A stretch of 64,000 bases of DNA from CBDDLJ01 sp965230635 (GCA_965230635.1 CBDDLJ010000010.1:62001-126000), one strand, 5' to 3'; positions 20,738 through 29,692 are shown, counted from the stretch's first letter. Notes: generated from the sequence alone by a model not told the origin. Made by a program: numbers and translations.

Positions 20738-23314
20738 ATGAAATTTAATGCGTTACAATCTTACTTGGTTCCTGAATTAGTAAAAAAAAATCCAGATATG
20801 ATGCGTTGGTGTGATAGCCTCGTGCACATTGATCGCAAACAAGGGCCTAATGCTGTTTATCAAATGTTATTGAAAAAAATTACCACAGGTAATGAAAAGA
20901 TGGCAACATTGTTGTTTGCAATATATCAGGTGATGTATCAGCGAGATGGTAATGCGGATGGCTTAGGACCTTTTATTCAAATTACGGGTGCTAATGAAGC
21001 AATGGCCAGATGGTTATTTTTAATCTATAAGTTTTATCGGGCGGAAGGGGGAACAAGGGCGCCAGATGGTCAGGTTATCAAGACACCTGAGGATAAGTTA
21101 GCTGAAATGATTCAACGCCTACAACAGAAAAACAAGGCGCTGTTTTTATCTGAGATAAGTGCCTATGAACGAGAGGCTGGGTATATCGATTTTTTTGTTC
21201 CTATTTGTGCAAAAATAGCAAGGTTTGAACATGATGACAATGAATCAAATAAAAAATTTTATGATGAGCAAGTGACAAAAGGTGATAAACAGCTTATAAA
21301 TAAAGTGCTTAAACTGCAAGCGTTAGCAGTGCAGGAGCGACATACGCGTTATTATTTTTATAAAAATTACATAAGAAACTGCAATAAACAATTATTAGAT
21401 TATTTATTGTCAGATCATGGCAAAAAAAACTTAACGGAAAACTTTGCTATTGACGATATTCTGTTTCAAGGTTTTCAAGAGTTATCCGATAGTTTAACAT
21501 CAAATGATGCGCTAGAAAATATTGATTTTCTTCAGGTCATTGAGCAGCGAAGAAAAAATCATAAAAAGTTAGGGCAACTGTTATTCAAAGAAGAAACAAA
21601 TCGTATAAGCTATAAAAAATTATTGTATTTTGAAAATGAGTTGCTAAAAAAGCTGTTAGCTGATGCTAAGCAGGTTCGTGATATTGATAAAATCAAATAT
21701 TATGAAGGCAGGCAATTTGGTGTACTTTATGAGTGCTTACAAATAGCCATTGAAGAATCGAGTGTAGATGAAAATGAAAAAGTTGATCTAAGAGCAAGGC
21801 TTAAGAAGAGTCACAGTGCTGCTTGGCCTGAAGATAGCGGTTTTTATCCGGGTAAAGGATTTAAAACCTTGCTGTATTTTATCCAATGGATTGTTTCAAA
21901 CAAAGAGCGATATGAGTGCGCAGAAAGCAATCTAGAAGAAAAAGGCACCATGAATATAGCTATATTTGAAAATGTTTTAGCGGAGATAGAGCAAATTCAA
22001 ACTCCATCGTACAAAAAATTTATTGTTGATCTCAATATGCTGGTGTTTTTATCCAATATGGTTGATACGACACCGAAAGAAGAAGGTATGTTGTCGGATA
22101 TAGATAAGTTGTTAAAAGCCTTACCTGAAGAAGAAAAAGCAATTTTAGAGAGCGATTTGGTTGTTTTGCAAAAGGCAACAGAATGTGTAACGAATAACCA
22201 AGGAAATCCACGTGGTTTTGAATCATTGCGAGAAGGCGATGTTACAAGCTTGAAAGCATTGTATATTAAATTATACACGCTTAGGCGCAACTATAATTCT
22301 CACCTGTTTTTTTCAAGGCTGACAAATAATGAGGCACTTGAGGCTGTAAATACATTATGTGGCGATATAGAAGAGATGGCGCAGGCGTTACCATCACTGC
22401 AAAGTATGCTAGATAATGCATTAGCTAATAAATTTTTACATGTCATTATAGCGGGTTTCAGAAGAGTTTCGGAGCAATACCAACGCAGTTGGTTTGCACA
22501 ATTGACTCAGAAAACTTATCAGCACCACTTAGAAAAAAAAGAAAAATTGCAGCATGATATTAACATAATATTGAACCTTTCTTCACTTAATGGATTAAAG
22601 AAAGAGGGCCATGAGAATATGTTACATCTGTTAAATACTTGTGGTGTTTGTAGTGATAATCCGAACATAGATCGGAATATTCGTGGAAAAATTATAGTAC
22701 GTCGTATGATTCAAGATTATGTCAAAGCAAGTGCGACATGGGATGAGGCCAAACAGAAATATATTAGTTACCATGGACATTATGCAAACTTGCTTAAGAC
22801 GGCATTAGAAGAGTATAAGCCTTTTATGGCTAAAGAAGAGAGATTATTGTATTTTGCTGCTGAAATACAACATCGCTTGTTGAGTTTTGTTGTATATAAA
22901 ACAAAAGCAGGAGATGAAAGTCGAGAATGGGCAGAACAAATGATGTCTCGCTTAATCACAGTTGCTAATAGGTTAGGTGATAACATTCCTGATGAAAAAA
23001 GACAGTTTTATCAAAGCAAAACCCACTATGATTATGATGATGTTAGAGATGACATAGTGAATGCGTTGATTAAAGAAGAACTATTGTTGTTTTTTGAAAA
23101 AAAAACCGGCTTAAAAAACGTTGTGTCAGGTATCATGCGAGATCACAAAGAGCTATTTTCAGAAGAGCAGAATGAGCGTATTAAAGATGTAGGTGATTAT
23201 CGTCATCATGTTGGTAATGATGAATGCAAATGGATCCAAGCATCAGATAATTATAAAGTGGCTTATTTTAGAAGAGGCCATGTGGAATCGATTTTGACAA
23301 AGCCAGGTTTTTAG
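20738..23314 (+). CDS. 858-residue orphan protein, predicted all-helical
   Basis: I do not recognise this protein. It is soluble (no signal peptide or membrane span), charged, rich in Lys/Glu/Asp/Gln, and reads as a continuous chain of alpha helices with heptad-like stretches (for example QQKNKALFLSEISAYERE and LEKKEKLQHDINIILNL). No ATPase, protease, kinase or nuclease motif stands out. It ends in a small tail, VESILTKPGF. The coding frame is uninterrupted over 2.6 kb with an A/T-rich third position like its neighbours, so it is a maintained gene. It stands alone between the divergent moxR operon and cdd. A large helical orphan in a host-associated genome is compatible with a secreted effector, but nothing in the sequence proves secretion. 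Confidence 0.85.
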   Translation: MKFNALQSYLVPELVKKNPDMMRWCDSLVHIDRKQGPNAVYQMLLKKITTGNEKMATLLFAIYQVMYQRDGNADGLGPFIQITGANEAMARWLFLIYKFYRAEGGTRAPDGQVIKTPEDKLAEMIQRLQQKNKALFLSEISAYEREAGYIDFFVPICAKIARFEHDDNESNKKFYDEQVTKGDKQLINKVLKLQALAVQERHTRYYFYKNYIRNCNKQLLDYLLSDHGKKNLTENFAIDDILFQGFQELSDSLTSNDALENIDFLQVIEQRRKNHKKLGQLLFKEETNRISYKKLLYFENELLKKLLADAKQVRDIDKIKYYEGRQFGVLYECLQIAIEESSVDENEKVDLRARLKKSHSAAWPEDSGFYPGKGFKTLLYFIQWIVSNKERYECAESNLEEKGTMNIAIFENVLAEIEQIQTPSYKKFIVDLNMLVFLSNMVDTTPKEEGMLSDIDKLLKALPEEEKAILESDLVVLQKATECVTNNQGNPRGFESLREGDVTSLKALYIKLYTLRRNYNSHLFFSRLTNNEALEAVNTLCGDIEEMAQALPSLQSMLDNALANKFLHVIIAGFRRVSEQYQRSWFAQLTQKTYQHHLEKKEKLQHDINIILNLSSLNGLKKEGHENMLHLLNTCGVCSDNPNIDRNIRGKIIVRRMIQDYVKASATWDEAKQKYISYHGHYANLLKTALEEYKPFMAKEERLLYFAAEIQHRLLSFVVYKTKAGDESREWAEQMMSRLITVANRLGDNIPDEKRQFYQSKTHYDYDDVRDDIVNALIKEELLLFFEKKTGLKNVVSGIMRDHKELFSEEQNERIKDVGDYRHHVGNDECKWIQASDNYKVAYFRRGHVESILTKPGF

Positions 23315-23419
23315 CGTAAAAGCTGCTTAACCGATAAGAGGGGCAACTTGATTTTGAGGTTAATTCCTTTTATGCTTCGCAAATAAATGTAGTATTATTT
23401 TTCTTCTGGGGGACAGAAT

Positions 23420-23851
23420 ATGAATAGAGTTGAAAAAATGTTTCATTTAGCCAGTGAGGTAAAACAACGTTCTTATTCGCCTTATTCAAAATTTAAAGTG
23501 GGTTGTGCATTATTGGCTGATGATGGCCAATACTATGTTGGCACTAATGTAGAAAATGCAGCTTACCCATCAACACAATGTGCTGAAGCATCAGCAATTG
23601 GTACCATGATAGCGTCTGGTGGGCAGCGTATTTGTGAATTATTAATCATGGGAACAGGAAATGTCGCGTGTTTTCCTTGCGGCAATTGTTTGCAAAAAAT
23701 TAGTGAATTTGCGCAAGACGATTGTAAAGTACATGTGGTCAGTAATGACACAGATATCAAGACATATGATGTTACCCAACTAATGCCTTTTCAGTTTACT
23801 TTGTTGGATGATGGTGACTGTGGTGGTGAGTGCCAGTGTGATGGTGACTGA
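23420..23851 (+). CDS. cdd: cytidine deaminase
   Basis: Cdd converts cytidine and deoxycytidine to uridine and deoxyuridine in pyrimidine salvage. The 143-residue protein is the small tetrameric form with one zinc site. The zinc/catalytic motif CAE is at residues 54-56 (QCAEASAI) and the second motif PCGNC has its cysteines at 87 and 90. SPYSKFKVGCAL and NVENAAYPST are standard substrate-binding segments. A good ribosome site (GGGGG) precedes the ATG. The C-terminus is unusual: DDGDCGGECQCDGD adds three cysteines and many acidic residues after the normal fold. It belongs functionally with tdk and the phosphorylase further on, from which the AbiE pair now separates it. Confidence 0.95.
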   Translation: MNRVEKMFHLASEVKQRSYSPYSKFKVGCALLADDGQYYVGTNVENAAYPSTQCAEASAIGTMIASGGQRICELLIMGTGNVACFPCGNCLQKISEFAQDDCKVHVVSNDTDIKTYDVTQLMPFQFTLLDDGDCGGECQCDGD

Positions 23852-23922
23852 CCTATTCTATAAGAATCTCCACTCGACGTTAAGTTTTTATCAATTTAAT
23901 TTTCGGTAGTTTTAACGCAAGA

Positions 23923-24033
23923 TTAGTTTAATATTTATCATATCCTGGTACTCATAGTACCGGGATATGATAAATATTAAACTAACTACTTGATTTGGTT
24001 TAAAATATATCATATCCTGGTACTATGAGTACC
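23923..24033 (+). promoter_or_regulatory. AbiE operator: long inverted repeat plus a direct third copy ending in the start codon
   Basis: Arms of 30 bases at 23923-23952 and 23956-23985 are reverse complements with one mismatch and a 3-base loop (CAT). Their inner 16 bases, ATCATATCCTGGTACT at 23937-23952, recur as an exact direct copy at 24009-24024, and that copy is again followed by a 3-base loop, ATG, and AGTACC. That ATG is the abiEi start codon. AbiEi antitoxins are known to bind inverted repeats in their own promoter and repress it, so these three sites are almost certainly the operator; the large hairpin could also act on the transcript. Confidence 0.75.
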
Positions 24034-24810
24034 AATTCAAACAAAAAGTTAAACCAACTACTCGCTTCCACACCAAAAGGGGTAGTTCTACTGACATGTT
24101 GGCTTAAAGCTAACGGTTATAGCTCAGATCTTGTAAAACGCTATAGAAATTCTGGTTGGTTGGAATCTATAGGGTTTGGAGCAAACATCAGATCAGGCGA
24201 CGCAGTTGACTGTTTTGGGGCATTATATTCATTACAGGCGCAATGTAAATCCAGTATACATGTTGGAGCACGTAGCGCTTTTTCTATTCAAGGGAAAGCT
24301 CATTATCTAGAGCTAAATGCAAAAAAGATCACATTATTTAGCAGCAATAAAGATAGACGGTTGCCAGCGTGGTTTAAGAACTTCGATTGGGGCATAGAAA
24401 TTGAATTGCACTCTAGCGATTTTTTACCTAGTGACTTGGGTTTATTAGATTTTTCAACTAAAGAATTCAGTATTAAAGTATCTGGACAAATAAGGGCTTT
24501 GATGGAATGTTTGCATCTAGTACCACATTATCAAGAATTGACAGAGTGTTATGAGTTAATGGAAGTTATGAATAACGTGCATCCTAAAAAAGTTCAGCAG
24601 CTTTTATGTAACTGCCACTCTATAAAAGTAAAAAGGTTATTTTTATATCTTGCTGAAAAAGTCGGGCATGCTTGGTTTTATTATTTAGATTTATCAAATA
24701 TAGACTTAGGCATAGGAAAACGAAAAATTGTAGAAGATGGCGTGCTTGATGAAAAATATAAAATAACAGTGCCCAAATCTTGGAGAAATAATGACTCAAC
24801 AAAAATATAA
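24025..24810 (+). CDS. AbiEi-type antitoxin/repressor of a type IV toxin-antitoxin pair
   Basis: A 261-residue protein in the position and with the layout of AbiEi: an N-terminal winged helix (about residues 8-50; GVVLLTCWLKANGYSSDLVKRYRNSGWL) for DNA binding, and a C-terminal domain that counteracts the toxin. The segment SIHVGARSAFSIQGKAHYL is typical of this antitoxin family. The gene overlaps the AbiEii-like toxin gene by 20 bases. Its start codon lies within the operator repeat, so repressor binding would cover the translation start region. AbiE systems protect against phages and stabilise replicons; the family match is from motifs and context and I did not compare it with a database. 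Confidence 0.85.
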   Translation: MSTNSNKKLNQLLASTPKGVVLLTCWLKANGYSSDLVKRYRNSGWLESIGFGANIRSGDAVDCFGALYSLQAQCKSSIHVGARSAFSIQGKAHYLELNAKKITLFSSNKDRRLPAWFKNFDWGIEIELHSSDFLPSDLGLLDFSTKEFSIKVSGQIRALMECLHLVPHYQELTECYELMEVMNNVHPKKVQQLLCNCHSIKVKRLFLYLAEKVGHAWFYYLDLSNIDLGIGKRKIVEDGVLDEKYKITVPKSWRNNDSTKI

Positions 24811-25696
24811 ACGTCAAGTTGACCTATTGCTAAAAGTATTACCAGAGATTTCGAAGGAAGAAAATTTTGCATTATATGGTGGCACAGCTATTAACCTTTT
24901 TGTTCGCAACATGCCTAGGCTGTCTGTTGATATTGATCTCATCTATATTCCAATAGAGTCTAGAGAAGTCTCGCTAGAAAAAATTCATCAAGCATTAGAG
25001 CAAATAATTGTAAGGCTAGATAAAGTTATTTCAGAAGCAAGAATTAATCATAAACAAGATAGAGGGAAATTGCTAATTTCTGCTAGTGGCGCTGAAATAA
25101 AATTAGAAGTAAACTTAGTAGGTCGTGGAATATTAGGAGAAGCTAAGCAACAGATTTTATCTGATAAAACATCTAAAAAATATGAAGCATTTGTTGCAAT
25201 TCAGGTGGTGCCTTTTGGCCAACTTTATGGGGGGAAAATTTGTGCAGCATTAGATAGGCAACACCCAAGAGATTTATTTGATGCAAAATATTTGCTGGAA
25301 AATGAAGGTTTGTCTCGGGATGTTATGATTGGGTTTTTATTGGCATTAATCAGTAATGATAGGCCAATACATGAGGTGTTAAATCCTAATTTTTTGAATC
25401 AGAAAAAAGCAATGGATAATCAATTTATGGGTATGACTTCGCACAAGTTTGATTATGATGACTTTGCAGAAGTCAGAAGAAAACTTGTAAAGTTGGTAAA
25501 CGAAAAGTTATTACAGGAAGATAAAGAGTTTTTACTTAGCGTAAAGAATCTGAAACCTAACTGGACTATTCATAATTTTGAAAGATTTCCAGCAGTTCGT
25601 TGGAAATTACAAAACTTAGAAAAGCTAAAAAAATTCAACCCTAAGAAGCACAAAAAGCAATTTGATTTATTACACAATCACTTAGAAACAGCATAG
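24791..25696 (+). CDS. AbiEii-type nucleotidyltransferase toxin
   Basis: A 301-residue nucleotidyltransferase of the AbiEii/AbiGii group, the toxin of a type IV system; characterised relatives add nucleotides to tRNA ends. All diagnostic motifs are present: YGGTAINL (residues 29-36), SVDIDLIY with the metal aspartates D47 and D49, the KLEVN motif near 104-108, and the KICAALDRQHPRDLFD segment (149-164) with the catalytic lysine and aspartates. The active site therefore looks complete. It overlaps its antitoxin gene by 20 bases. The gene is followed by about 100 bases of unremarkable sequence and the convergent MFS gene. Confidence 0.9.
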   Translation: MTQQKYKRQVDLLLKVLPEISKEENFALYGGTAINLFVRNMPRLSVDIDLIYIPIESREVSLEKIHQALEQIIVRLDKVISEARINHKQDRGKLLISASGAEIKLEVNLVGRGILGEAKQQILSDKTSKKYEAFVAIQVVPFGQLYGGKICAALDRQHPRDLFDAKYLLENEGLSRDVMIGFLLALISNDRPIHEVLNPNFLNQKKAMDNQFMGMTSHKFDYDDFAEVRRKLVKLVNEKLLQEDKEFLLSVKNLKPNWTIHNFERFPAVRWKLQNLEKLKKFNPKKHKKQFDLLHNHLETA

Positions 25697-25796
25697 TATA
25701 ACTAAGTTAAGTATATTCAATCAGTTTCCCATGACCTTCACAATTTCAACATTCACCGAGGCTCTTGCCTTTCACTTTAGTTATATAACACAATTA

Positions 25797-27083
25797 CTAT
25801 TGTCGGCGGCAATTTGTTTCTTTTAGAAAAAACGTAATAAATAGTGCAACGACAAAAGCAATAGGCATTATGATAAAGCCATTCATATAGTCATGATAGG
25901 AATATTGCGCAATACCTTCGCTAATCTGATTATTCCAATGACGTTCAATCAAGTTACCAACCAGTGGTTGGAATAAATAACCACTGCCTATACAGCACAT
26001 GGAGATAACACTGGTTGCTGCTGCTGTAACCCGGCTTGGGTTGCTTTCATTGATCAAGGGATAGCTGATAATTTGACTGCTGGTAAAAAAGCCTAAGGCA
26101 AAGAATAAAATAAGATAATTGAAGGCCGATAAGGTTGGTAGGTACATAATGGCTAATAAAGAAGATAATGATAATACAGCGCTAATACGCATAGGTAATA
26201 AGCGCTTGTTCAATTTATCAGATAGCCAGCCCGCAACAGGGGAACCTACCATGGCGCCAACATATAGCAGTAATATAATGTTAGAGGCTTCTTGCCGTGT
26301 AAAATGGTGGATTTGATGAAGGAATAAACTACCATAAAGTGCACCGAGAATGAAAATAGGTAAATTAAGTAAGCAGGTATAAATACCCCCAGCCCAGTTC
26401 TGTATTCTCAAATAAGCGATTTTTAAATCGCACCAGAAATTGCGTGTTTCCGTTTCATTTTTATTAGGCTGATAGTTTTTTGGTGTATCTTTTACAATAG
26501 TGGCAATAGCTAATAAAATAATCGTTCCAAAAGCGGCATCAATGAGTAATGTTTGTCGCCACCCAACCCAAGAGACTAAGGTCGCAACTGGGGATTGTGC
26601 GATTAAGCCACCTAACATAGCCATGGTAATGATGACACCGCTGACTAATGCCATTTTTTCAGTAGGGAACCAACGTGAAGCAATGCGAATTGCGCCCAAT
26701 AGGCAAAATGCGCTGCCAATACCGGTGACAAAACGACACATGACTGCCATGGAGAAACTATTTGCTAATGCGAATAAAATGGTGCCAGCGATACACAAGG
26801 TTAATGTGATTAAAATTAATCGGCGGGGTGAAAAGCGATCCAGTAATTGTGCAGCAGGCAGTAAAAATAGCAGATTTGCTAAAAAATAACGGGAAGATAA
26901 GTGACCTAATTGTTTCGAGCCTAACTGGAATGTTTGCATCAAGTCAGCATTAATTGAGCTAAACATATTCATTTGAATAAATTCATATAACATGAACATA
27001 GCGGCAATAATGGTTACTGTCCATGCTTGCGCTGGCTTGCTGTGAGATTGTTCATGAGTAAGAGCAGATTCAATAGTTGACAT
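25797..27083 (-). CDS. MFS transporter resembling the Legionella Pht family
   Basis: A 12-span inner-membrane transporter, about 428 residues. The sequence LSSRYFLANLLFLLPAAQLLDRFSPRRLILITLTLC, here quoted by its parts LANLLFLLPAAQLLDRFSP and RRLILI, is the second-helix/loop region typical of the Pht phagosomal transporters of Legionella, which import amino acids or thymidine. The ATG at 27083 is preferred over one two codons earlier because GGAG is nine bases ahead of it. The neighbours tdk and a nucleoside phosphorylase suggest a nucleoside, perhaps thymidine, as substrate, as for PhtC/PhtD; that is inference. It lies 70 bases downstream of tdk on the same strand. Confidence 0.85.
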   Translation of the reverse strand: MSTIESALTHEQSHSKPAQAWTVTIIAAMFMLYEFIQMNMFSSINADLMQTFQLGSKQLGHLSSRYFLANLLFLLPAAQLLDRFSPRRLILITLTLCIAGTILFALANSFSMAVMCRFVTGIGSAFCLLGAIRIASRWFPTEKMALVSGVIITMAMLGGLIAQSPVATLVSWVGWRQTLLIDAAFGTIILLAIATIVKDTPKNYQPNKNETETRNFWCDLKIAYLRIQNWAGGIYTCLLNLPIFILGALYGSLFLHQIHHFTRQEASNIILLLYVGAMVGSPVAGWLSDKLNKRLLPMRISAVLSLSSLLAIMYLPTLSAFNYLILFFALGFFTSSQIISYPLINESNPSRVTAAATSVISMCCIGSGYLFQPLVGNLIERHWNNQISEGIAQYSYHDYMNGFIIMPIAFVVALFITFFLKETNCRRQ

Positions 27084-27153
27084 GTGCATAGGCTCCAGAA
27101 TGTATTAAAAAAAAGCAATTCTACCTTTTTTTTCACTTATTTGAAAGGGGTTT

Positions 27154-27783
27154 TTAGCCTGAGAATACGTTTTCTTTATCCTTTGCTGTGGAAAAGTTCG
27201 GTATCTGAACTTCTGGCTGTGCGTGATGTTTGCGGCATGTGGAAATATAACGCTCATTACCACCAATCTCGATTTGAGCGCCTTCTTTAACTGCTTTACC
27301 ACTTTCGTCAATGCGCAGTACCATGGTCGCTTTTTTACCACAATGGCAAATGGTTTTTATTTCGACAAGCTCATCTGCCCAGGCAAGTAAATAGAGACTG
27401 CCTTCAAAAGGTTCTCCGCGAAAATCAGTGCGCAAGCCATACGCTAATACCGGAATATGAAGATTATCAACAATATCGGATAGTTGCTTAATTTGTGCTT
27501 TTAATAAAAATTGCGCTTCATCTAACAAAATACAGCCTATTTTAGGATTGCTGCGCAATGCTGTTTCACTGTAACGGTAGAGATCAAAGTGTTTATCAAA
27601 GACATGCGCTTCTGCTTTTAAGCCAATACGTGAGGTGATTTGCTTCTTTTCGTAGCGATCATCAATTTTAGGGGCAAATAATAGGACATCCATCCCGCGC
27701 TCACGATAGTTATAGGCCGATTGTAGTAACATCGTACTCTTGCCTGCATTCATTGTAGAATAATAAAAATATAATTTTGCCAT
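27154..27783 (-). CDS. tdk: thymidine kinase, type II
   Basis: Tdk phosphorylates thymidine and deoxyuridine for salvage. The 209-residue protein has the P-loop STMNAGKST (about residues 9-17), the Walker B LLDEAQFL, the lasso-loop segment LAYGLRTDFRGEPFEGS that binds thymine, and the structural zinc cysteines CHCGKKA and CRKHH. All are normal for the type II (cellular/bacterial) enzyme. It is probably transcribed together with the MFS transporter behind it and is divergent from the nucleoside phosphorylase gene, with which it shares a 212-base promoter region. Confidence 0.96.
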   Translation of the reverse strand: MAKLYFYYSTMNAGKSTMLLQSAYNYRERGMDVLLFAPKIDDRYEKKQITSRIGLKAEAHVFDKHFDLYRYSETALRSNPKIGCILLDEAQFLLKAQIKQLSDIVDNLHIPVLAYGLRTDFRGEPFEGSLYLLAWADELVEIKTICHCGKKATMVLRIDESGKAVKEGAQIEIGGNERYISTCRKHHAQPEVQIPNFSTAKDKENVFSG

Positions 27784-27897
27784 TTATTCAGAGTTTTCTA
27801 TTGAGTTAGAGAAAGCGTTTGATGATGCCACAGAGTGTTATTAGATAAAAGATGCTTATTAAAATAATCATGTTCTGTATTATTTTTAATCACTTTG

Positions 27898-27929
27898 TTT
27901 TCATTGTAACGTGTATATTACGATGAAAA
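27898..27929. promoter_or_regulatory. inverted repeat between tdk and the nucleoside phosphorylase gene
   Basis: TTTTCATTGTAA (27898-27909) and TTACGATGAAAA (27918-27929) are 12-base arms with one mismatch and an 8-base spacer, in the divergent intergenic region. Symmetry and position suit an operator for a nucleoside-responsive repressor acting on both genes; no binding protein can be named. Confidence 0.4.
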
Positions 27930-27995
27930 TTTGTGTCTGCTTGTGCTATTATTCTTTAGCCAATTTTGTCCAACATTGATTAAATAGGAAGCATT

Positions 27996-28874
27996 ATGCA
28001 AAAAAAACCCTTAGCTGAATCTGAGCTAGTATTGAACAAAGATGGTAGCATCTACCATCTTAGCGCTTTTCCAGAAGATATTGCTGATATTGTGCTAACA
28101 GTAGGTGATCCGGAAAGGGTTAGTTTAGTGTCTAATTACTTTGATAAGATTGAGATAAAGCGCCAACATCGCGAATTTGTTACCCATACTGGTTGGTTAG
28201 GCAATAAACGCATGACGGTAGTATCCACAGGTATTGGTGTTGATAATGTCGATATTGTGTTGTCTGAGTTAGATGCGCTAGTGAATGTTGATTTTAAAAC
28301 ACGCTTACTCTGTGAAAAACCACGTCAATTAAATATTATTCGTATGGGAACGTGCGGTGGTTTACACGCAGAATATGCCGTTGATACGATTGTCCTTGCG
28401 CAAGCGGCATTGGGTTTTGATAATTTGATGAATTTTTATGCTTATCAGCAAACAGCAGAAGAACAGGCGTTAGAGCAGGCAATCAATCAGCATTTAACAG
28501 ACACACCGGTACAGCCTTATGCATTTTTTTCCGACCCTGCTTTATTGTCCTGTTTAGCAGGAGATAGTTTTCCTAAGGGGATTACAGCCACCTGTTCTGG
28601 CTTTTATGGCCCTCAATGTAGGACTATTCGTGCTGAATTATCTGCGCCTGGTTTGCTAGACGATTTACGACAATTTCAGCATAAAGATATGAAAATTTTA
28701 ACTTTTGAAATGGAAACTTCGGCAATCCTTGGTTTTGGTAAATTATTGCAACATCGGTGTTGTGCTGCCAGTGTAATTGTTGCCAATCGCGCTTTAAAAA
28801 AATTCACGTCAGACTCTCATCAATCAGTCGATAAAATGATACGCATCATGTTGGAGAGACTTGAAAAGTTTTAG
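27996..28874 (+). CDS. nucleoside phosphorylase, uridine phosphorylase-like
   Basis: A 292-residue member of the PNP/UDP phosphorylase superfamily, which splits nucleosides with phosphate to a base and ribose-1-phosphate. Visible family motifs are VGDPERVSLVS (phosphate loop), STGIGVDNVDIVLSEL, IRMGTCGGLH and, near the end, FEMETSAILGF, whose MET-S segment contacts the ribose. The size is larger than the classical 250-residue Udp and fits the longer uridine-phosphorylase-like subgroup. Whether it prefers uridine, thymidine or a purine is not decided by sequence. It is divergent from tdk, and together with cdd would recycle pyrimidine nucleosides. Confidence 0.87.
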   Translation: MQKKPLAESELVLNKDGSIYHLSAFPEDIADIVLTVGDPERVSLVSNYFDKIEIKRQHREFVTHTGWLGNKRMTVVSTGIGVDNVDIVLSELDALVNVDFKTRLLCEKPRQLNIIRMGTCGGLHAEYAVDTIVLAQAALGFDNLMNFYAYQQTAEEQALEQAINQHLTDTPVQPYAFFSDPALLSCLAGDSFPKGITATCSGFYGPQCRTIRAELSAPGLLDDLRQFQHKDMKILTFEMETSAILGFGKLLQHRCCAASVIVANRALKKFTSDSHQSVDKMIRIMLERLEKF

Positions 28875-28898
28875 TAAAAAAACAGAGGGGAGCATATT

Positions 28899-29684
28899 TT
28901 GCGTGACAATATTTATAATGAAATCAAAGCAATTATAAATAATAGACTGATATGGATGATGTTAGGCAGTCAAGATATCAAGTTGCGTTATCGTCGCTCT
29001 TCAATTGGTCCCTTCTGGATTACTATCAGTATGGCAGTGACTGTGTACAGTATAGGGTTTTTATACGGCCATTTATTTAAGGTGAATCTCGATGAATATT
29101 TCCCTTATTTGGCATCAGGCATTATAAGTTGGGCTTTTATATCAACACTGATGGTAGAGAGTAGCAATGCTTTTATTGAGTCAGAACAGTATATAAAAAA
29201 TCAAGAAAATTTTATGTCCTTGTTTATGATGAGGCTGATTTTAAGGAATGTGATTATTTTCTTTCACAATTTGCTGGTATTTGTCCCAATAATACTTATT
29301 TTTCACACAGGAGTCAGTGTGAAAATGTTATTGTTAATTCCTGGACTGTTACTTGTTTCTATCAATATTTTTTTCTGGGGGACTATCTTAGCTATTATTG
29401 GAACACGGTATCGAGATTTTTCACAAATTGTTAGCAGTGTAACGCAAGTAATTTTTTTTCTAACGCCTATTATGTGGATGCCCAGTTTGTTACCTGATAA
29501 ATATCAATGGGCAATAGACATCAATCCTTTTAATCAATTTTTAAACTTAATTAGAGCGCCTATGATGAATCAAACGCTTAGTTTGCATGTTATGACAGTA
29601 GTTTTTTCTTTAACGCTGGTTGGTTTCATGCTCTATGCGCTTATATTGAATAAATATCGTCATAGAATTGTTTTTTGGTTATAG
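28899..29684 (+). CDS. ABC-2 type polysaccharide export permease
   Basis: The membrane half of a two-component exporter, like Wzm/KpsM/TagG, which moves lipid-linked polysaccharide across the inner membrane. The 261-residue protein has six predicted spans; the start DIKLRYRRSSIGPFWITIS and the later FFLTPIMWMPSLLPDKYQW and INPFNQFLNLIRAPM are characteristic. The start codon is TTG at 28899, chosen because AGAGGGG lies eight bases before it and no in-frame ATG or GTG precedes the conserved N-terminus. It begins 24 bases after the nucleoside phosphorylase gene and is followed after eight bases by its ATPase. Confidence 0.92.
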   Translation: MRDNIYNEIKAIINNRLIWMMLGSQDIKLRYRRSSIGPFWITISMAVTVYSIGFLYGHLFKVNLDEYFPYLASGIISWAFISTLMVESSNAFIESEQYIKNQENFMSLFMMRLILRNVIIFFHNLLVFVPIILIFHTGVSVKMLLLIPGLLLVSINIFFWGTILAIIGTRYRDFSQIVSSVTQVIFFLTPIMWMPSLLPDKYQWAIDINPFNQFLNLIRAPMMNQTLSLHVMTVVFSLTLVGFMLYALILNKYRHRIVFWL

Positions 29685-29692
29685 GTGAGTGA

